Part shown: piece by piece, positions 44,014 through 55,817 of the stretch
How positions within the stretch are numbered: the stretch's first letter is position 1
Layout: each line of letters starts with the position of its first letter
NCBI RefSeq assembly: GCF_004168625.1
Contig: NZ_SDWW01000025.1
Location: 1 to 64,000, forward strand
Source of the DNA: Pengzhenrongella frigida
GTDB taxonomy: Bacteria > Actinomycetota > Actinomycetes > Actinomycetales > Cellulomonadaceae
Reading direction: 5' to 3'
Length of the DNA stretch: 64,000 nucleotides
Notes under the pieces: model-generated
What the model saw: the letters and a program-made list of their open reading frames with translations, nothing else
Database searches by the model: none
Told to the model about the DNA's origin: nothing
Made by a program: the position numbers and the translations under genes

Positions 44014-44925
44014 GTGATCATCGAGATGCCGAGCACCACCACGAACGACGTGAACAAGCGCCTCGTCAAGCTCCGCGACGAGGGCGGAGCGGTGGCCCTG
44101 GGCCGCGTGCTCACGCTCGTGATCGACGTCGGCGACCACGGGGTCGAGGCGGCCATCGAGGCCGCCAACTTCGCCAGTCGCGAGCACCCGTGCCGCGTCA
44201 TCGTCATCGCGCCGAACAACGACCGCGAGAGCAACGAGCTCGACGCCCAGATCCGCATCGGCGGCGACGCCGGCGCGAGCGAGGTCATCGTGCTGCACCC
44301 CTCCGGCGAGCTGCGCGGGCACGGCGACACGCTCGTGATCCCGCTGCTGCTGCCGGACGCGCCGATCGTCGCCTGGTGGCCGTACGAGCCGCCGGCCAAC
44401 CCGGCGGCCGACCCGATCGGCCGGATGGCGCAGCGGCGCATCACCGACTCGACCGAGTGCAGCCAGTCCCTGCAGACCCTGCAGCGGCTGAGCACCGTCT
44501 ACAGCCCGGGCGACACCGACCTCGCCTGGACCCGGATCACCCTCTGGCGGGGGCTGCTGGCCGCCGCCCTGGACCAGCCGCCGTACGAGTCGGTGACCCG
44601 CGCGGTGGTGGCGGGCAACAGCACGCACCCGAGCGTCGACCTGATCGCGGCCTGGCTCGCGCAGGAGCTGCGCTGCCCCGTCGAGATCGAGCGCCAGCCC
44701 GACGCCCCGGCGATCACCCTGGTCAGCCTCGAGCGCAAGTCGGGCCCGATCGTGCTGGACCGCCCGGACGGCAAGACCGCCGCGCTGCGCCAGCCGGACC
44801 AGCCCGAGCACCGCATCGCGCTGCCCATCCGGCAGCTGTCGGAGTGCCTCGCCGAGGAGCTGCGGCGCCTCGACGCGGACGAGGTCTACGCGGACGTGCT
44901 GACCAAGGGGCTGGCGAGGCTCTGA
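44014..44925 (+). CDS. opcA: Glucose-6-phosphate dehydrogenase assembly protein OpcA
   Basis: 303 residues, full length for OpcA. Conserved segments include RVIVIAPNNDRESNELDAQI, DAPIVAWWPYEPPANPAADP and RRITDSTEC. OpcA activates or assembles Zwf in actinobacteria and cyanobacteria. GTG 44014 is chosen with GAGGAGG upstream. Its TGA shares a base with the pgl ATG. Confidence 0.95.
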   Translation: MIIEMPSTTTNDVNKRLVKLRDEGGAVALGRVLTLVIDVGDHGVEAAIEAANFASREHPCRVIVIAPNNDRESNELDAQIRIGGDAGASEVIVLHPSGELRGHGDTLVIPLLLPDAPIVAWWPYEPPANPAADPIGRMAQRRITDSTECSQSLQTLQRLSTVYSPGDTDLAWTRITLWRGLLAAALDQPPYESVTRAVVAGNSTHPSVDLIAAWLAQELRCPVEIERQPDAPAITLVSLERKSGPIVLDRPDGKTAALRQPDQPEHRIALPIRQLSECLAEELRRLDADEVYADVLTKGLARL

Positions 44926-45692
44926 TGGGCCCGCGCGAGGTGATCGTGCACCCGGACGCGGTCGTGCTCGCGCAGGCCGTCGCTGCGCGGCTGCTGACCC
45001 GGCTGGTCGATGTGCAGTCGGTCCGGCGCCCCGCGCACGTCGGCGTCACCGGCGGCACGGTCGGGATCGAGATCCTCGCCGCGGTCGCCGCGAGCCCGCT
45101 CCGCGACGCCGTCGACTGGAGCGGCGTGCACCTCTGGTGGGGCGACGAGCGCTTCCTGCCCGACGGCGACCCCGAGCGCAACGAGACCCAGGCGCGCCGG
45201 GCGCTGCTGGACCCCCTCGCCGGGGCGCTGCCGGCCGGGAACGTCCACCCGATGCTCCCGTCCGACGCGCCGGGGATCGCCTCCCCCGAGGACTCCGCGG
45301 CGGCATATGCGCGCGAGCTCGCCGCCTTCACCGGAGGGCCCGACGACGGCTCCGGCGCCAGGGTGCCCGCGTTCGACGTCCTGATGTTCGGGATGGGCCC
45401 GGACGGCCACGTCGCGTCCCTGTTCCCCGGCCACCCGGCACTCGGTGCCGCGGGCACGTCGACGGTCGGGGTGCACGGCGCCCCCAAGCCGCCGCCGGAG
45501 CGCGTCTCGTTCACCTTCGAGGCGATCCGGGCCGCACGGGAGGTGTGGGTGGTCGCCGCAGGTGCTGCCAAGAGCGCAGCGATCGCAGCCGCGCTGGGCG
45601 GCGCGTCGGTCGAGCAGATGCCGGTGGTGGGCGCCGTCGGGCAGGAGCGCACGCTCTGGCTGCTCGACGCGGCCGCGACCCCGGCCGCCTGA
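44925..45692 (+). CDS. pgl: 6-phosphogluconolactonase
   Basis: 255 residues. The NagB/pgl-type core shows HVGVTGGTVG (about 37-46), WSGVHLWWGDERFLP and GMGPDGHVASLFPGHPAL, the family signature. It hydrolyses 6-phosphogluconolactone, the Zwf product. It ends the operon, followed by a strong bidirectional hairpin. Confidence 0.96.
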   Translation: MGPREVIVHPDAVVLAQAVAARLLTRLVDVQSVRRPAHVGVTGGTVGIEILAAVAASPLRDAVDWSGVHLWWGDERFLPDGDPERNETQARRALLDPLAGALPAGNVHPMLPSDAPGIASPEDSAAAYARELAAFTGGPDDGSGARVPAFDVLMFGMGPDGHVASLFPGHPALGAAGTSTVGVHGAPKPPPERVSFTFEAIRAAREVWVVAAGAAKSAAIAAALGGASVEQMPVVGAVGQERTLWLLDAAATPAA

Positions 45693-45728
45693 CCGGCGGT
45701 CCTGTCCGGACGAACGAGACCTGACGGC

Positions 45729-45760
45729 GCGTCAGGGTGGCCACGTTGCCACCCTGACGC
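45729..45760. terminator. Bidirectional terminator between pgl and rbpA
   Basis: A perfect 13-bp stem (GCGTCAGGGTGGC at 45729-45741 with 45748-45760) and 6-base loop between two convergent genes, 36 bp after pgl and 12 bp after rbpA. It lacks a T-run but is well placed to end both transcripts. Confidence 0.75.
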
Positions 45761-45772
45761 GGGACTGCTGGG

Positions 45773-46123
45773 TCAGGCGCCGCCGCGACGCAGGCGAAGG
45801 GCGGCCAGCGCCTCGTCGAGGATCGCTTCGCCGTCCTCGTCCGTGCGACGTTCCTTCACGTAGGCGAGGTGCGTCTTGTACGGCTCGTTCTTGACCGGCG
45901 CCGGCGGGTTGGCCTGGTCCTGGCCGGCGGGGAAGCCGCACCGCGGGCAGTCCCAGGTCACCGGGGCCGCGAGGCCAGCCTCTTCGGCGAAGCTCGGCCG
46001 CGTCTCGTGGCCGTTCGCGCACCAGTAGGAGATCCAGACCCGCGGCGCGCTGTCGCCCCGCTCGGCCTCCCCCATCGGTCCCGCACCCACTCTGGAACCA
46101 CGGATCGCACTACCACTCGCCAC
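45773..46123 (-). CDS. rbpA: RNA polymerase-binding protein RbpA
   Basis: 116 residues. The RbpA pattern is complete: MASGSAIRGSRVGAGPMGEA, the zinc-binding core C35-x3-H39 and C59-x2-C62 (YWCANGHE, WDCPRCG), and a C-terminal sigma-interacting helix EAILDEALAALRLRR. RbpA stabilises the sigma-A/B open complex in actinobacteria. The start is GTG 46123. Confidence 0.97.
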   Translation of the reverse strand: MASGSAIRGSRVGAGPMGEAERGDSAPRVWISYWCANGHETRPSFAEEAGLAAPVTWDCPRCGFPAGQDQANPPAPVKNEPYKTHLAYVKERRTDEDGEAILDEALAALRLRRGGA

Positions 46124-46169
46124 GATCGACCTCCGATGTCGTTGGGTGACTTCTCGCTGGTGAGGTGCG

Positions 46170-46415
46170 TCAGTTGGTGACGCGCTGGATGAGACCCAGC
46201 AGCACGATCACGATCGCCCAGGTGACGGCGATCATGATGGTGAGCCGGTTGAGGTTGCGCTCGGCCACGCCGGAGCTGCCGATGCTGCTCGAGACACCAC
46301 CGCCGAACATGTCGGACAGGCCGCCACCCTTGCCCTTGTGGAGCAGCACGAGCGGGATGAGCAGTCCGCTGGTGATGACCAGCAGCAGCTGGAGAGAGAT
46401 ACGCAGGGCATCCAC
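46170..46415 (-). CDS. secG: Preprotein translocase subunit SecG
   Basis: 81 residues with two transmembrane segments (about 5-24 and 58-76) and the SecG linker LVLLHKGKGGGLSDMFGGG. It supports SecYEG translocation. GTG 46415 is the start. The gene is downstream of tpiA, a conserved tpiA-secG order, with a hairpin between. Confidence 0.95.
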   Translation of the reverse strand: MDALRISLQLLLVITSGLLIPLVLLHKGKGGGLSDMFGGGVSSSIGSSGVAERNLNRLTIMIAVTWAIVIVLLGLIQRVTN

Positions 46416-46494
46416 GGTGGCGGGTCGCTTCCTGAAGGTTCGGTGGGCGCCGCCGTCGGGCGCCGGGTCAAGGGTAGGCGACGAGCGCCCGTTA

Positions 46495-46526
46495 CGGCGA
46501 CGTCCCGCGCAGGCGGGACGTCGCCG
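46495..46526. terminator. Hairpin between tpiA and secG
   Basis: A 14-bp perfect stem (CGGCGACGTCCCGC at 46495-46508 with 46513-46526) with a 4-base loop, 26 bp after the tpiA stop on the minus strand. No T-run. It probably attenuates the gap-pgk-tpiA transcript before secG. Confidence 0.65.
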
Positions 46527-46551
46527 TGTCGATCAGATCGAGCTCAGGGGA

Positions 46552-47349
46552 CTACAGGCCCACCGAGTGCGACTGGTAGCGCACGATCTTGGCGAACTCC
46601 TCGGCGTCCAGGCTCGCGCCACCGATCAGCGCGCCGTCGACGTCGGGCTTGGCCATGATCGATGCCACGTTGCCGGACTTCACCGAACCGCCGTAGAGCA
46701 CGCGCACGGCGGCCGCGACGGCGTCGGTGTAGAGCTCGGCGAGCTTGCCGCGAATGGCGCCGCAGACCTCCTGCGCGTCCTCCGGGGTGGCGACCTCGCC
46801 GGTGCCGATGGCCCAGACGGGCTCATAGGCGATGACGACCTGCGCGGCCTCTTCCTCGGTCAGGCCCGCGATCGAGCCCTCGAGCTGCGCGAGGGTGTAC
46901 GCGACCTGGTCGCCGGCCTTGCGGACGTCGAGGCCCTCGCCGACGCAGACGATCGGCACGACGCCCTGGCTGAAGGCCGACTTGGCCTTGGCCGCGACGA
47001 GCGCGTCGTCCTCGTGGTGGTACTGGCGACGCTCGGAGTGGCCGACGGCGACATAGGTCGCGCCGAGCTTCGCGAGGAAGACCGGGGAGATCTCCCCGGT
47101 GTACGCGCCCGACAGGTGCGCCGAGACGTCCTGGGCGCCGTAGACGAGCTCGAGCTTGTCGGCGTCGACCAGCGTCTGCACGCTGCGCAGGTCCGTGAAC
47201 GGCGGCAGCACGGCGACCTCGACGGCCGAGAAGTCGTGCTTGGCGTCCTTGAGCGTCCAGGCGAGCTTCTGCACGAAGTGCGTGGCTGCGTGGTGGTCGA
47301 GGTTCATCTTCCAGTTTCCCGCCATCAGCGGGGTGCGTGCGGTGGCCAC
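46552..47349 (-). CDS. tpiA: Triosephosphate isomerase
   Basis: 265 residues. Catalytic residues are K14 (GNWKMN), H104 (VGHSERR) and E176 ([11 protein letters not shown]); the phosphate-binding YGGSVK lies near 225. GTG 47349 is the start. It links to pgk by a 44-bp gap. Confidence 0.97.
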   Translation of the reverse strand: MATARTPLMAGNWKMNLDHHAATHFVQKLAWTLKDAKHDFSAVEVAVLPPFTDLRSVQTLVDADKLELVYGAQDVSAHLSGAYTGEISPVFLAKLGATYVAVGHSERRQYHHEDDALVAAKAKSAFSQGVVPIVCVGEGLDVRKAGDQVAYTLAQLEGSIAGLTEEEAAQVVIAYEPVWAIGTGEVATPEDAQEVCGAIRGKLAELYTDAVAAAVRVLYGGSVKSGNVASIMAKPDVDGALIGGASLDAEEFAKIVRYQSHSVGL

Positions 47350-47393
47350 GAGGGGCTCCTTCAGTTCGGTGATGAGTGGTCGGATGAGGTGGA

Positions 47394-48593
47394 TCAGGCG
47401 TCGAGGACGGCGATCCCGGGCAGCGTCTTGCCCTCGAGGAACTCGAGGCTCGCGCCGCCACCGGTGGAGATGTGCCCGAACTTGCTCTCGTCGAAGCCGA
47501 GCAGCCGCACGGCCGCGGCCGAGTCACCACCGCCGACGATCGAGAACGCGCCCTGCTCGCCCGCGTCCACCATGGCCTGCGCGAGGCCGCGCGTGCCGGC
47601 GGAGAACGCCTCGAACTCGAACACGCCCATCGGGCCGTTCCAGACGATCGTCTTGGCATCGAGCAGCTTGCTGCGGAACAGCGCGATCGAGTCCGGACCG
47701 ATATCCAGGCCCATGCGCTCGTCCGGGATCTGGGTCGAGGGCACGACGTCGTGCGGCGAGTCGGGCGCGAAGCCGTCGGCGACGACCGTGTCGGACGGCA
47801 GGACGATCTCGACGCCGCGCTCGGCGGCCAGGGCGAGGTAACCCTTGACGGTCTCGACCTGGTCCTGCTCGAGCAGCGACTTGCCCACGGTGTAGCCCTG
47901 GGCGGCGAGGAACGTGTACGCCATGCCGCCGCCGATGAGCAGCCGGTCGGCCTTGCCCAGCAGGTTCGCGATGACGCCGAGCTTGTCGGAGACCTTCGAG
48001 CCGCCGAGGACGACGACGTACGGGCGCTCGGTGTTCTCGGTCGCCTTGCGCAGCGCCTCGACCTCCTTCAGCACGAGCCCGCCGACGGCGGACGGGAGCT
48101 TCAGGGCGATGTCGTAGACCGACGCCTGCTTGCGGTGCACGACGCCGAAGCCGTCGGACACGTAGAAGTCCGCGAGCGTGGCGAGGTCGTCGGCGAGGGC
48201 CGCGCGTGCGGCGTCGTCCTTGGACGTCTCGCGCGGGTCGAACCGGATGTTCTCGAGCAGCGCCACCTGGCCGTCGGCGAGGGCGCCGACCGTGGCCGTG
48301 GCGGACTCACCGATGGTGTCGGCCGCGAGGTGCACGTCGGCACCGAGCAGCTCGCCCAGGCGCGCGGCGACGGGGGCGAGGGAGTACTTCGCCTCCGGGG
48401 CACCCTTCGGGCGACCGAGGTGCGCGGCCACGACGACCTTCGCACCGGCGTCGATCAGCTTCTTGAGCGTCGGGACGGCCGCGCGGACGCGCCCGTCGTC
48501 GGTGATCGTCGTTCCGTCGAGGGGGACGTTCAGGTCGCAGCGGACCAGCACGCGCTTGCCGCGCAGGTCGCCGAGGTCGTCAATGGTCTTCAT
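47394..48593 (-). CDS. pgk: Phosphoglycerate kinase
   Basis: 399 residues. Substrate site [14 protein letters not shown] (about 14-27), [11 protein letters not shown] and the nucleotide-binding end [19 protein letters not shown] are present. I chose ATG 48593, with CGGAGTG upstream; the in-frame start at 48614 adds only seven residues. It makes 3-phosphoglycerate and ATP. Confidence 0.96.
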   Translation of the reverse strand: MKTIDDLGDLRGKRVLVRCDLNVPLDGTTITDDGRVRAAVPTLKKLIDAGAKVVVAAHLGRPKGAPEAKYSLAPVAARLGELLGADVHLAADTIGESATATVGALADGQVALLENIRFDPRETSKDDAARAALADDLATLADFYVSDGFGVVHRKQASVYDIALKLPSAVGGLVLKEVEALRKATENTERPYVVVLGGSKVSDKLGVIANLLGKADRLLIGGGMAYTFLAAQGYTVGKSLLEQDQVETVKGYLALAAERGVEIVLPSDTVVADGFAPDSPHDVVPSTQIPDERMGLDIGPDSIALFRSKLLDAKTIVWNGPMGVFEFEAFSAGTRGLAQAMVDAGEQGAFSIVGGGDSAAAVRLLGFDESKFGHISTGGGASLEFLEGKTLPGIAVLDA

Positions 48594-48633
48594 ATCGCAC
48601 TCCGAGGTTCGCAATGGGGGTCGGGACGCAACA

Positions 48634-48683
48634 GCGTCCGCGTGCTTCGCGCGACCCGAGGGTGGTGCGAAGCACGCGGACGC
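48634..48683. terminator. Hairpin between gap and pgk
   Basis: A 17-bp perfect stem (48634-48650 with 48667-48683; arm includes GTCCGCGTGCTTCGC) with a 16-base loop in the 116-bp gap-pgk spacer. It may set the ratio of gap to pgk expression or end part of the gap transcript. Confidence 0.6.
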
Positions 48684-48709
48684 ATGTCAGCTGCTCAGAT
48701 CAGGCTGCG

Positions 48710-49945
<1,236 letters not shown>

Positions 49946-50926
49946 CTACAGATCGAGCTGGTCGGGACTGAGCCCGGACTCCGTGTCGCCGATCCCCAGC
50001 TCGCCCGCGCGCTTGTCCGCAGTGGCCAGCAGCCGCCGGATCCGACCGGCCACGGCGTCCTTGGTGAGCGCGGGCTCGGCCAGCTTGCCCAGCTCCTCGA
50101 GCGAGGCGTGCTTGTGCGCCAGGCGGAGCTCGCCGGCCTCGCGCAGATGGTCGGGCAGCTCGGCGCCGAGGATCTCGAAGGCCCGTTCGACCCGTGCGCC
50201 GGCGGCGACGGCCGCGCGGGCGGACCGGCGCAGGTTCGCGTCGTCGAAGTTGGCCAGCCGGTTCGCCGTGCCGCGCACCTCGCGGCGCATCCGGCGCTCC
50301 TCCCAGACCATCATCGCGTCGTGCGCGCCGAGGCGGACCAGCATCGCGCTGATCGCGTCGCCGTCCCGGATGACGACCCGGTCGACACCGCGCACCTCGC
50401 GTGCCTTCGCGGTGATCCCCAGCCGGCGAGCGGCGCCGACGAGCGCGAGCGCGGCCTCCGGTCCGGGGCAGGTCACCTCGAGCGAGGCGGACCGGCCCGG
50501 TTCGGTGAGCGAACCGTGCGCGAGGAACGCACCTCGCCAGGCCGCCTCGGCCTCGCCGATGCCGCCGGAGACCACCTGCGGGGGCAGGCCGCGGACGGGT
50601 CGACCCCGGTTGTCCAGCAGCCCGGTCTGCCGCGCGAGCGACTCGCCGTCCTTGACCACGCGCACCACGTACCGGCTGCCACGCCGGATGCCGCCGGCCG
50701 ACACGACGATGACGTCGCTCTTGTGGCCGTAGACCTCCGCGATCGCCTGCCGCAGCCGGCGTGCGGCCACCCCGGTGTCGAGCTCGGCCTCGATGACGAT
50801 CCGGCCCGAGATGATGTGCAGCCCGCCGGCGAACCGCAGGGTTGCCGAGACCTCCGCCTTGCGGCAGGAGGTCTTGTCGACGTGGAGCCGAGCGAGCTCA
50901 TCTTTCACCTGTGCCGTCAGCGCCAT
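49946..50926 (-). CDS. whiA: WhiA, sporulation/cell-division regulator
   Basis: 326 residues. The N-terminal homing-endonuclease-like fold (about 1-215; [35 protein letters not shown]) is followed by a C-terminal helix-turn-helix (about 235-310; [22 protein letters not shown]). ATG 50926 matches the family start; the longer ORF start at 51040 falls in yvcK. WhiA activates division and sporulation genes in Streptomyces; its role in non-sporulating relatives is probably in cell division. Confidence 0.95.
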   Translation of the reverse strand: MALTAQVKDELARLHVDKTSCRKAEVSATLRFAGGLHIISGRIVIEAELDTGVAARRLRQAIAEVYGHKSDVIVVSAGGIRRGSRYVVRVVKDGESLARQTGLLDNRGRPVRGLPPQVVSGGIGEAEAAWRGAFLAHGSLTEPGRSASLEVTCPGPEAALALVGAARRLGITAKAREVRGVDRVVIRDGDAISAMLVRLGAHDAMMVWEERRMRREVRGTANRLANFDDANLRRSARAAVAAGARVERAFEILGAELPDHLREAGELRLAHKHASLEELGKLAEPALTKDAVAGRIRRLLATADKRAGELGIGDTESGLSPDQLDL

Positions 50927-50942
50927 GGCGTCATCCTGCCAT

Positions 50943-51941
50943 CTACCGTGTCGCTGTTCCGACGTCTCCGAGGAAGTCGTCGAAGACATCGCGATATGCC
51001 GCCGCGAGCCGGAGCGGATCGTGCCGGGCCGTCCCGTCACCGGTCCCGACCTGACGAAGCAGCAGGCGAGCGCCCATTTCGGCCGCGGCCGCCTCCAGCG
51101 GCGCGACGTCCTCGACCGCGCGGGGATCGGCGATCACGGCGTCGACCCGGAGGTCGGGTGCGTGCTGGTGGAGCACCCGCAGGTGTGCGGTCGCGGACAT
51201 GCCGTCGGTCTCGCGATCCTTCTCCGGGGAGAGGTTCAGCGTCACGCAGCGCCGGGCGGGCGTGTCGTGCAGCGCCGCCGCCAGCTCGGGCACGAGCAGG
51301 TGCGGCAGCACCGAGGTGTACCAGGAGCCCGGCCCCAGGACCACCCAGTCGGCGTCGTTGATGGCGGCGATCGCCTCCGGGCAGGCCGGCGGGTCCGCGG
51401 GCACGATCCGGATCTGCTCGATCGTCCCCTGCGCCACCGCGACCGCGCTCTGCCCGTGCACGACGCGGCGGGTCAGGACCGGCCCGTCCGGCCCCGGCAG
51501 CAGGCGGGCGACGTCGGCCTCGATCGCGAGCGGGACGGCCGCCATCGGCAGCACGCGGCCCTGCGCGTTGAGCAGGCGACCGACCCAGTCGAGGCCGGCG
51601 ACGGTGTCTCCGAGCTGTTCCCACAGCGCGACGATGAGCAGGTTCCCGACCGCGTGCTGGTCGAGGCCGCCCGCGGAGGTGAACCGGTGCTGCAGGAGCC
51701 CGCTCCAGGTGCGACCCCACTCGGAGTCGTCGCACAGCGCGCTCAGCGCCATCCGCAGGTCGCCCGGCGGGAGCACCCCGAGCTCGTTGCGGAGCCGACC
51801 GGACGAGCCGCCGTCGTCCGCGACCGTGACGACCGCGGTGAGGTGGTCCGACATCAGCCGCAGCGCCCGGAGGGTGGCCGCCAGCCCGTGACCGCCACCG
51901 AGCGCGACGACGACGGGTCCCGCAGCGCGGGCAGCACTCAC
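50943..51941 (-). CDS. yvcK: YvcK/CofD-like gluconeogenesis factor
   Basis: 332 residues. The CofD-like fold has [14 protein letters not shown] (15-28), [16 protein letters not shown] (about 40-55), [11 protein letters not shown] and [18 protein letters not shown]. The family binds UDP-sugars and supports cell-wall synthesis on gluconeogenic carbon sources. It lies between rapZ (4-bp gap) and whiA (16-bp gap). Confidence 0.95.
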   Translation of the reverse strand: MSAARAAGPVVVALGGGHGLAATLRALRLMSDHLTAVVTVADDGGSSGRLRNELGVLPPGDLRMALSALCDDSEWGRTWSGLLQHRFTSAGGLDQHAVGNLLIVALWEQLGDTVAGLDWVGRLLNAQGRVLPMAAVPLAIEADVARLLPGPDGPVLTRRVVHGQSAVAVAQGTIEQIRIVPADPPACPEAIAAINDADWVVLGPGSWYTSVLPHLLVPELAAALHDTPARRCVTLNLSPEKDRETDGMSATAHLRVLHQHAPDLRVDAVIADPRAVEDVAPLEAAAAEMGARLLLRQVGTGDGTARHDPLRLAAAYRDVFDDFLGDVGTATR

Positions 51942-51945
51942 GCGG

Positions 51946-52890
51946 CTACTCCTTACCGAGGTCGCGGGCGCCGACCGTCACCTGCTGGCCGAGCGCGCGC
52001 AACTCCCCCGCGATGGCGTTGCTGATCGCGACCGACCGATGCTTGCCCCCCGTGCAACCGACCGCGATCGTGACGTAGCGCTTCTCTTCCTTGAGGTACC
52101 CCGCGAGCACCGGCTCGAGCGCGGCGACATACCGCTCGACGAACACGCGCGCCCCGGGCAGGCCCAGCACGTAGTCCCGGACCGGGGCGTCCTGGCCGGT
52201 CAGGTGGCGCAGCTCCGTGACCCAGTACGGGTTGGCGAGGAACCGCACGTCGACCACGTGGTCCGCGTCCAGCGGGATCCCGTACTTGAAGCCGAACGAG
52301 ATGATGTTGATCCGCAGCACGTCGTCGGCCGTCCCCGCGACGGCGGAGCGCACCTCGCGTGCCAGGTCGTGCACGTTGAGCTCAGAGGTGTCGATGATGA
52401 CGTCGGCCCGCTCGCGCAGGTCCGACAGGAGCGCCCGTTCCGCGCTGATCCCGTCCAGCACTCCCCCGGCGCCCTGCAGCGGGTGCGGCCGACGGACCTG
52501 CTCGTAGCGGCGCACGAGAACCGCGTCGGACGCATCGAGGAACAGGATCCGGTACTCGATCCCCAGCTCGCGCAGCGTCTCCAGCACCTGCGCGAGGTCC
52601 ACGAAGAACTCACCGCCCCGGGCGTCGACCACGGCCGCGAGCCGCTGGACCCCGACGCCGGGTGCGCCGCGGTTCATCATCCCGATGAGCGGTGCGAGCA
52701 TCTGCGCCGGCAGGTTGTCCACGACGTACCAGTCGAGGTCCTGGAGCACGGCGGCAGCCTTGGTGCGCCCGGCACCGGACATGCCCGTGATGATCAGCAC
52801 CTGTGCGGCGTTCAGCCGAGGTGAGGGGGTCGCCGCGTCCAAAGCAGGAATGCCGAAGGGGACGGTGATCGGATCTGGTTCGCCGGTCAT
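51946..52890 (-). CDS. rapZ: RapZ-family nucleotide-binding protein
   Basis: 314 residues. P-loop GMSGAGRT (36-43), DNLPAQML, and the C-terminal RNase-adaptor-like domain with [19 protein letters not shown] and [12 protein letters not shown]. In E. coli RapZ controls GlmS through small RNA decay; in actinobacteria its partner is unknown. The P-loop Lys is replaced by Arg, as often seen in this family. ATG 52890 overlaps the uvrC stop. Confidence 0.94.
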   Translation of the reverse strand: MTGEPDPITVPFGIPALDAATPSPRLNAAQVLIITGMSGAGRTKAAAVLQDLDWYVVDNLPAQMLAPLIGMMNRGAPGVGVQRLAAVVDARGGEFFVDLAQVLETLRELGIEYRILFLDASDAVLVRRYEQVRRPHPLQGAGGVLDGISAERALLSDLRERADVIIDTSELNVHDLAREVRSAVAGTADDVLRINIISFGFKYGIPLDADHVVDVRFLANPYWVTELRHLTGQDAPVRDYVLGLPGARVFVERYVAALEPVLAGYLKEEKRYVTIAVGCTGGKHRSVAISNAIAGELRALGQQVTVGARDLGKE

Positions 52891-55151
52891 GCGTCCAGCA
52901 TGCCAGCCCGATCGCCCATCGCCCGCGGGCTCGCCGGGTCGGGGGCGGCCGACTCGGTCACGTCCGCCGAGCCGGCCCCGGCCCGCGGGTCGTCGTCGGC
53001 CGCCACGTCGTCGTCGGCCGCCACCGCGTTGTCGGCTGCCACTGCGTCATCGGCCGCCACCGCGGGGATCGCGGCGCGCGCCGTCGCGGCCAGCGCCTCG
53101 ACGACCGCGGCCGCGGTCCGCTCCCCCATCCCCGGCACGGACGCGATCTCCTCGACGGAGGCCATCCGCAGCCGCTTGAGCGAGCCGAAGTGCTTGAGCA
53201 GCGCGTTCGACCGGGCGGGCCCGAGCCCGGGCACGTCGTCGAGCACGGAGACCGTCATCCCCTTGCCGCGGCGCTTGCGGTGCGCGGTGATGGCGAACCG
53301 GTGCGCCTCGTCGCGGACGCGCTGCAGCAGGTACAGCCCCTCCGAGCTGCGTTCGAGGATGACGGGGTAGTCCTCCCCCGGCATCCAGACCTCCTCGAGG
53401 CGCTTGGCGAGCCCGCACAGGGCGACGTCGTCGATGCCGAGCTCGGCCAGGGCGCGGGCGGCCGCGGCGACCTGAGGCAGGCCGCCGTCCACCACCACCA
53501 GGTTCGGCGGGTAGGCGAACCGCGCCCGCTTGGCTGGGACCTCGGCCCCGACCTCGCCGCTGATCCCCGCGCCGTGCACGGCCAGGCTGCCGGGCCCCTC
53601 GGGTCCGACGGCGGTCCTGGGCGCGCCGGGTGGGGCGTCCTCGTCGACGCCGAGCTCGAGCTCCACGTCGCCGGACTGGGAGCGCTCCGCCAGGTAACGC
53701 CGGAACCGGCGGGTGATCACCTCGTGCATCGCGGCGGTGTCGTCGCGCGCGCCGTCGCCGTCGGGCCCGCGGAGCGCGAACGTGCGGTACTCGCTCTTGC
53801 GCGCCACCCCGTCCTCGAACACGACCATCGAGGCCATCTGGTAGGTGCCCTGCGTGTGCGAGATGTCGTAGCACTCGATGCGCAACGGCGCCGTCGACAG
53901 GTCCAGCCCCTCTTGGATCTCGCGCAACGCCTGGCTCCGCGTGGTCAGGTCGCCGGCGCGCTTGGTGCGGTGCAGCGCGAGGGCGTGCTCGGCGTTGCGC
54001 CGCACCGTCTCGGCCAGCTCGCGCTTGTCGCCGCGCTGCGGGACCCGGACGTCGACCCGGCTGCCGCGCAGCCCGGCGAGCCAGGCGGAGACCTGGGCCG
54101 GGTCGGGCGGCAGCACCGGGACGAGGACCTCCCGCGGCACGGCCCCCGCCGCGGCCCGGACCGCAGGAGCCGGCTCGCCGCGGGACCGCGAGCCCGAGCC
54201 GATGAACGCCAGCTCCTCGGCGCCGTAGACCTGCTGCAGCAGGTGCTCGACGAGCTCGGCGTCGGTGACGTCCTCGACCTTCTCCACGATCCAGCCGCGC
54301 TGGCCCCGGATCCGGCCGTCGCGCACGTGGAACACCTGCACCGCGGCCTCGAGGTCGTCGCCCACGAGCGCGAAGATGTCGGCGTCCGTGCCGTCCTGCA
54401 GCACGACGGCGTTCTTCTCGGTCGCCCGCTCGAGCGCCCCGATGTCGTCCCGGAGCCGGCCGGCCTGCTCGTAGTCCTGGATCGCTGCCGCCTCCTGCAT
54501 GCGCTCGGTCAGCCGCCGGATGAACTTGGCGGTGTCACCGGCCATGAACGCGCAGAAGTCCTCGGCCAGCGCGTGGTGGTCGGCCGGGCTGATGCGGCCG
54601 ACGCAGGGCGCCGCGCACTTGTCGATGTAGCCGAGCAGGCAGGGCCGGCCCTGCTGGTTCGCGCGCTTGTAGACGCCGGCCGAGCACGTGCGCACCGGGA
54701 AGACCCGCAGCAGCAGGTCGACGGTCTCGCGGATCGCCCACGCGTGCGCGAACGGGCCGAAGTAGCGGGTGCCGGGCCGCTTGGCGCCGCGCATCACCTG
54801 CACGCGCGGGATCTTGTCCGCGAGCGTGACCGCCAGGTACGGGTAGGACTTGTCGTCGCGGTACTTGACGTTGAACCGCGGGTCGAACTCCTTGATCCAG
54901 GAGTACTCGAGCGAGAGCGCCTCGACCTCGGTGCCGACGACCGTCCATTCGACGGAGGCGGCGGTCGTCACCATCGACTGGGTCCGCGGGTGCAGCGCGG
55001 ACAGGTCCTGGAAGTAGTTCGCCAGCCGTGAGCGCAGGCTGTTCGCCTTGCCCACGTAGATCACGCGGCCGTGCTCGTCGCGGAACCGGTACACGCCCGG
55101 TGAGTCCGGCACCTGCCCCGGGGCGGGGCGGTACGTCGCGGGATCAGCCAT
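52887..55151 (-). CDS. uvrC: Excinuclease ABC subunit C
   Basis: 754 residues, long for UvrC. GIY-YIG domain about 18-95 ([18 protein letters not shown]), UVR motif about 205-240, RNase-H-like 3' nuclease domain about 400-600 ([30 protein letters not shown]) and C-terminal HhH pair about 620-680 ([32 protein letters not shown]). Two inserts and an Ala/Asp repeat tail (residues about 690-725) account for the extra length. ATG 55151 is chosen; the longer frame start at 55724 overlaps osmC in antisense. Confidence 0.96.
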   Translation of the reverse strand: MADPATYRPAPGQVPDSPGVYRFRDEHGRVIYVGKANSLRSRLANYFQDLSALHPRTQSMVTTAASVEWTVVGTEVEALSLEYSWIKEFDPRFNVKYRDDKSYPYLAVTLADKIPRVQVMRGAKRPGTRYFGPFAHAWAIRETVDLLLRVFPVRTCSAGVYKRANQQGRPCLLGYIDKCAAPCVGRISPADHHALAEDFCAFMAGDTAKFIRRLTERMQEAAAIQDYEQAGRLRDDIGALERATEKNAVVLQDGTDADIFALVGDDLEAAVQVFHVRDGRIRGQRGWIVEKVEDVTDAELVEHLLQQVYGAEELAFIGSGSRSRGEPAPAVRAAAGAVPREVLVPVLPPDPAQVSAWLAGLRGSRVDVRVPQRGDKRELAETVRRNAEHALALHRTKRAGDLTTRSQALREIQEGLDLSTAPLRIECYDISHTQGTYQMASMVVFEDGVARKSEYRTFALRGPDGDGARDDTAAMHEVITRRFRRYLAERSQSGDVELELGVDEDAPPGAPRTAVGPEGPGSLAVHGAGISGEVGAEVPAKRARFAYPPNLVVVDGGLPQVAAAARALAELGIDDVALCGLAKRLEEVWMPGEDYPVILERSSEGLYLLQRVRDEAHRFAITAHRKRRGKGMTVSVLDDVPGLGPARSNALLKHFGSLKRLRMASVEEIASVPGMGERTAAAVVEALAATARAAIPAVAADDAVAADNAVAADDDVAADDDPRAGAGSADVTESAAPDPASPRAMGDRAGMLDA
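52984..53060. repeat. 18-bp tandem repeat in the 3' end of uvrC
   Basis: Roughly four units of 18 bp encode the 6-residue period [23 protein letters not shown] in the tail of UvrC. The DNA reads GTCGTCGTCGGCCGCCAC-like units with small changes. Such a coding minisatellite can change length by slippage without breaking the frame. Confidence 0.7.
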
Positions 55152-55286
55152 GTCGGTGAGCGTAGTTCGTCCTTCTGACAGCCCCCACAGCCCCGTCACC
55201 CCCCACCGCCCCGGCGGACCAACCCCGGCACGCCCGGCAAAGCAGGGCATTCGCCCCGGCCCGCCGCACACCGATAGCGTTCCTAG

Positions 55287-55793
55287 ATGACCGCCACCCA
55301 CACGTACACCGTCGACGTCACCTGGACCGGGGCCGGCCACACCGGCACCACGAGCTACACGGCCTACAGCCGGGACCATGACATCTCGATCCCCGGTCGG
55401 CCGGTGCTGCTGGGGTCCGCCGACCCCGCGTTCCGGGGCGACCCGGCGCGGTACAGCCCGGAGCAGCTCTTCGTGGCGTCGTTGTCCGAGTGCCACATGC
55501 TGTGGTTCCTCCACCTCGCGGCGCGCGACGGCGTCGTCGTCGTCGGCTACGAGGACGAGGCCGTGGGCACGATGCGGGTCGAGTCGGCGGGTGCCGGCCA
55601 GTTCATCAACGTCGTGCTGCGTCCGCGCGTCACGGTGCGGCTGCCCGCGGCGGACGACCCGACCTCGACCCGCCCGGTGACCGACGCCCGGCTCGCGGCC
55701 GTGCACGAGCTCGCGCACGAGCACTGCTTCGTGTCGCGGTCGGTCAACTTCCCGGTCCTGATCGAGCCCGCCCGGCTGACCACCGCGGACTGA
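55287..55793 (+). CDS. OsmC-like peroxidase family protein
   Basis: 168 residues. The OsmC fold carries the two redox cysteines: C in [20 protein letters not shown] (about residue 70) and C in [15 protein letters not shown] (about 149). Members reduce organic hydroperoxides. It is divergent from uvrC, and the 135-bp region between must hold both promoters. The C-terminal NFPV is family typical. Confidence 0.9.
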   Translation: MTATHTYTVDVTWTGAGHTGTTSYTAYSRDHDISIPGRPVLLGSADPAFRGDPARYSPEQLFVASLSECHMLWFLHLAARDGVVVVGYEDEAVGTMRVESAGAGQFINVVLRPRVTVRLPAADDPTSTRPVTDARLAAVHELAHEHCFVSRSVNFPVLIEPARLTTAD

Positions 55794-55817
55794 CCCGGCT
55801 CCGCGGGCCGACCCCGG

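Noticed and set aside
52984-53060. Tandem repeat as a CRISPR array
   Set aside because: Units are contiguous 18-bp coding repeats without spacers, in frame with uvrC. No cas gene is in the window.
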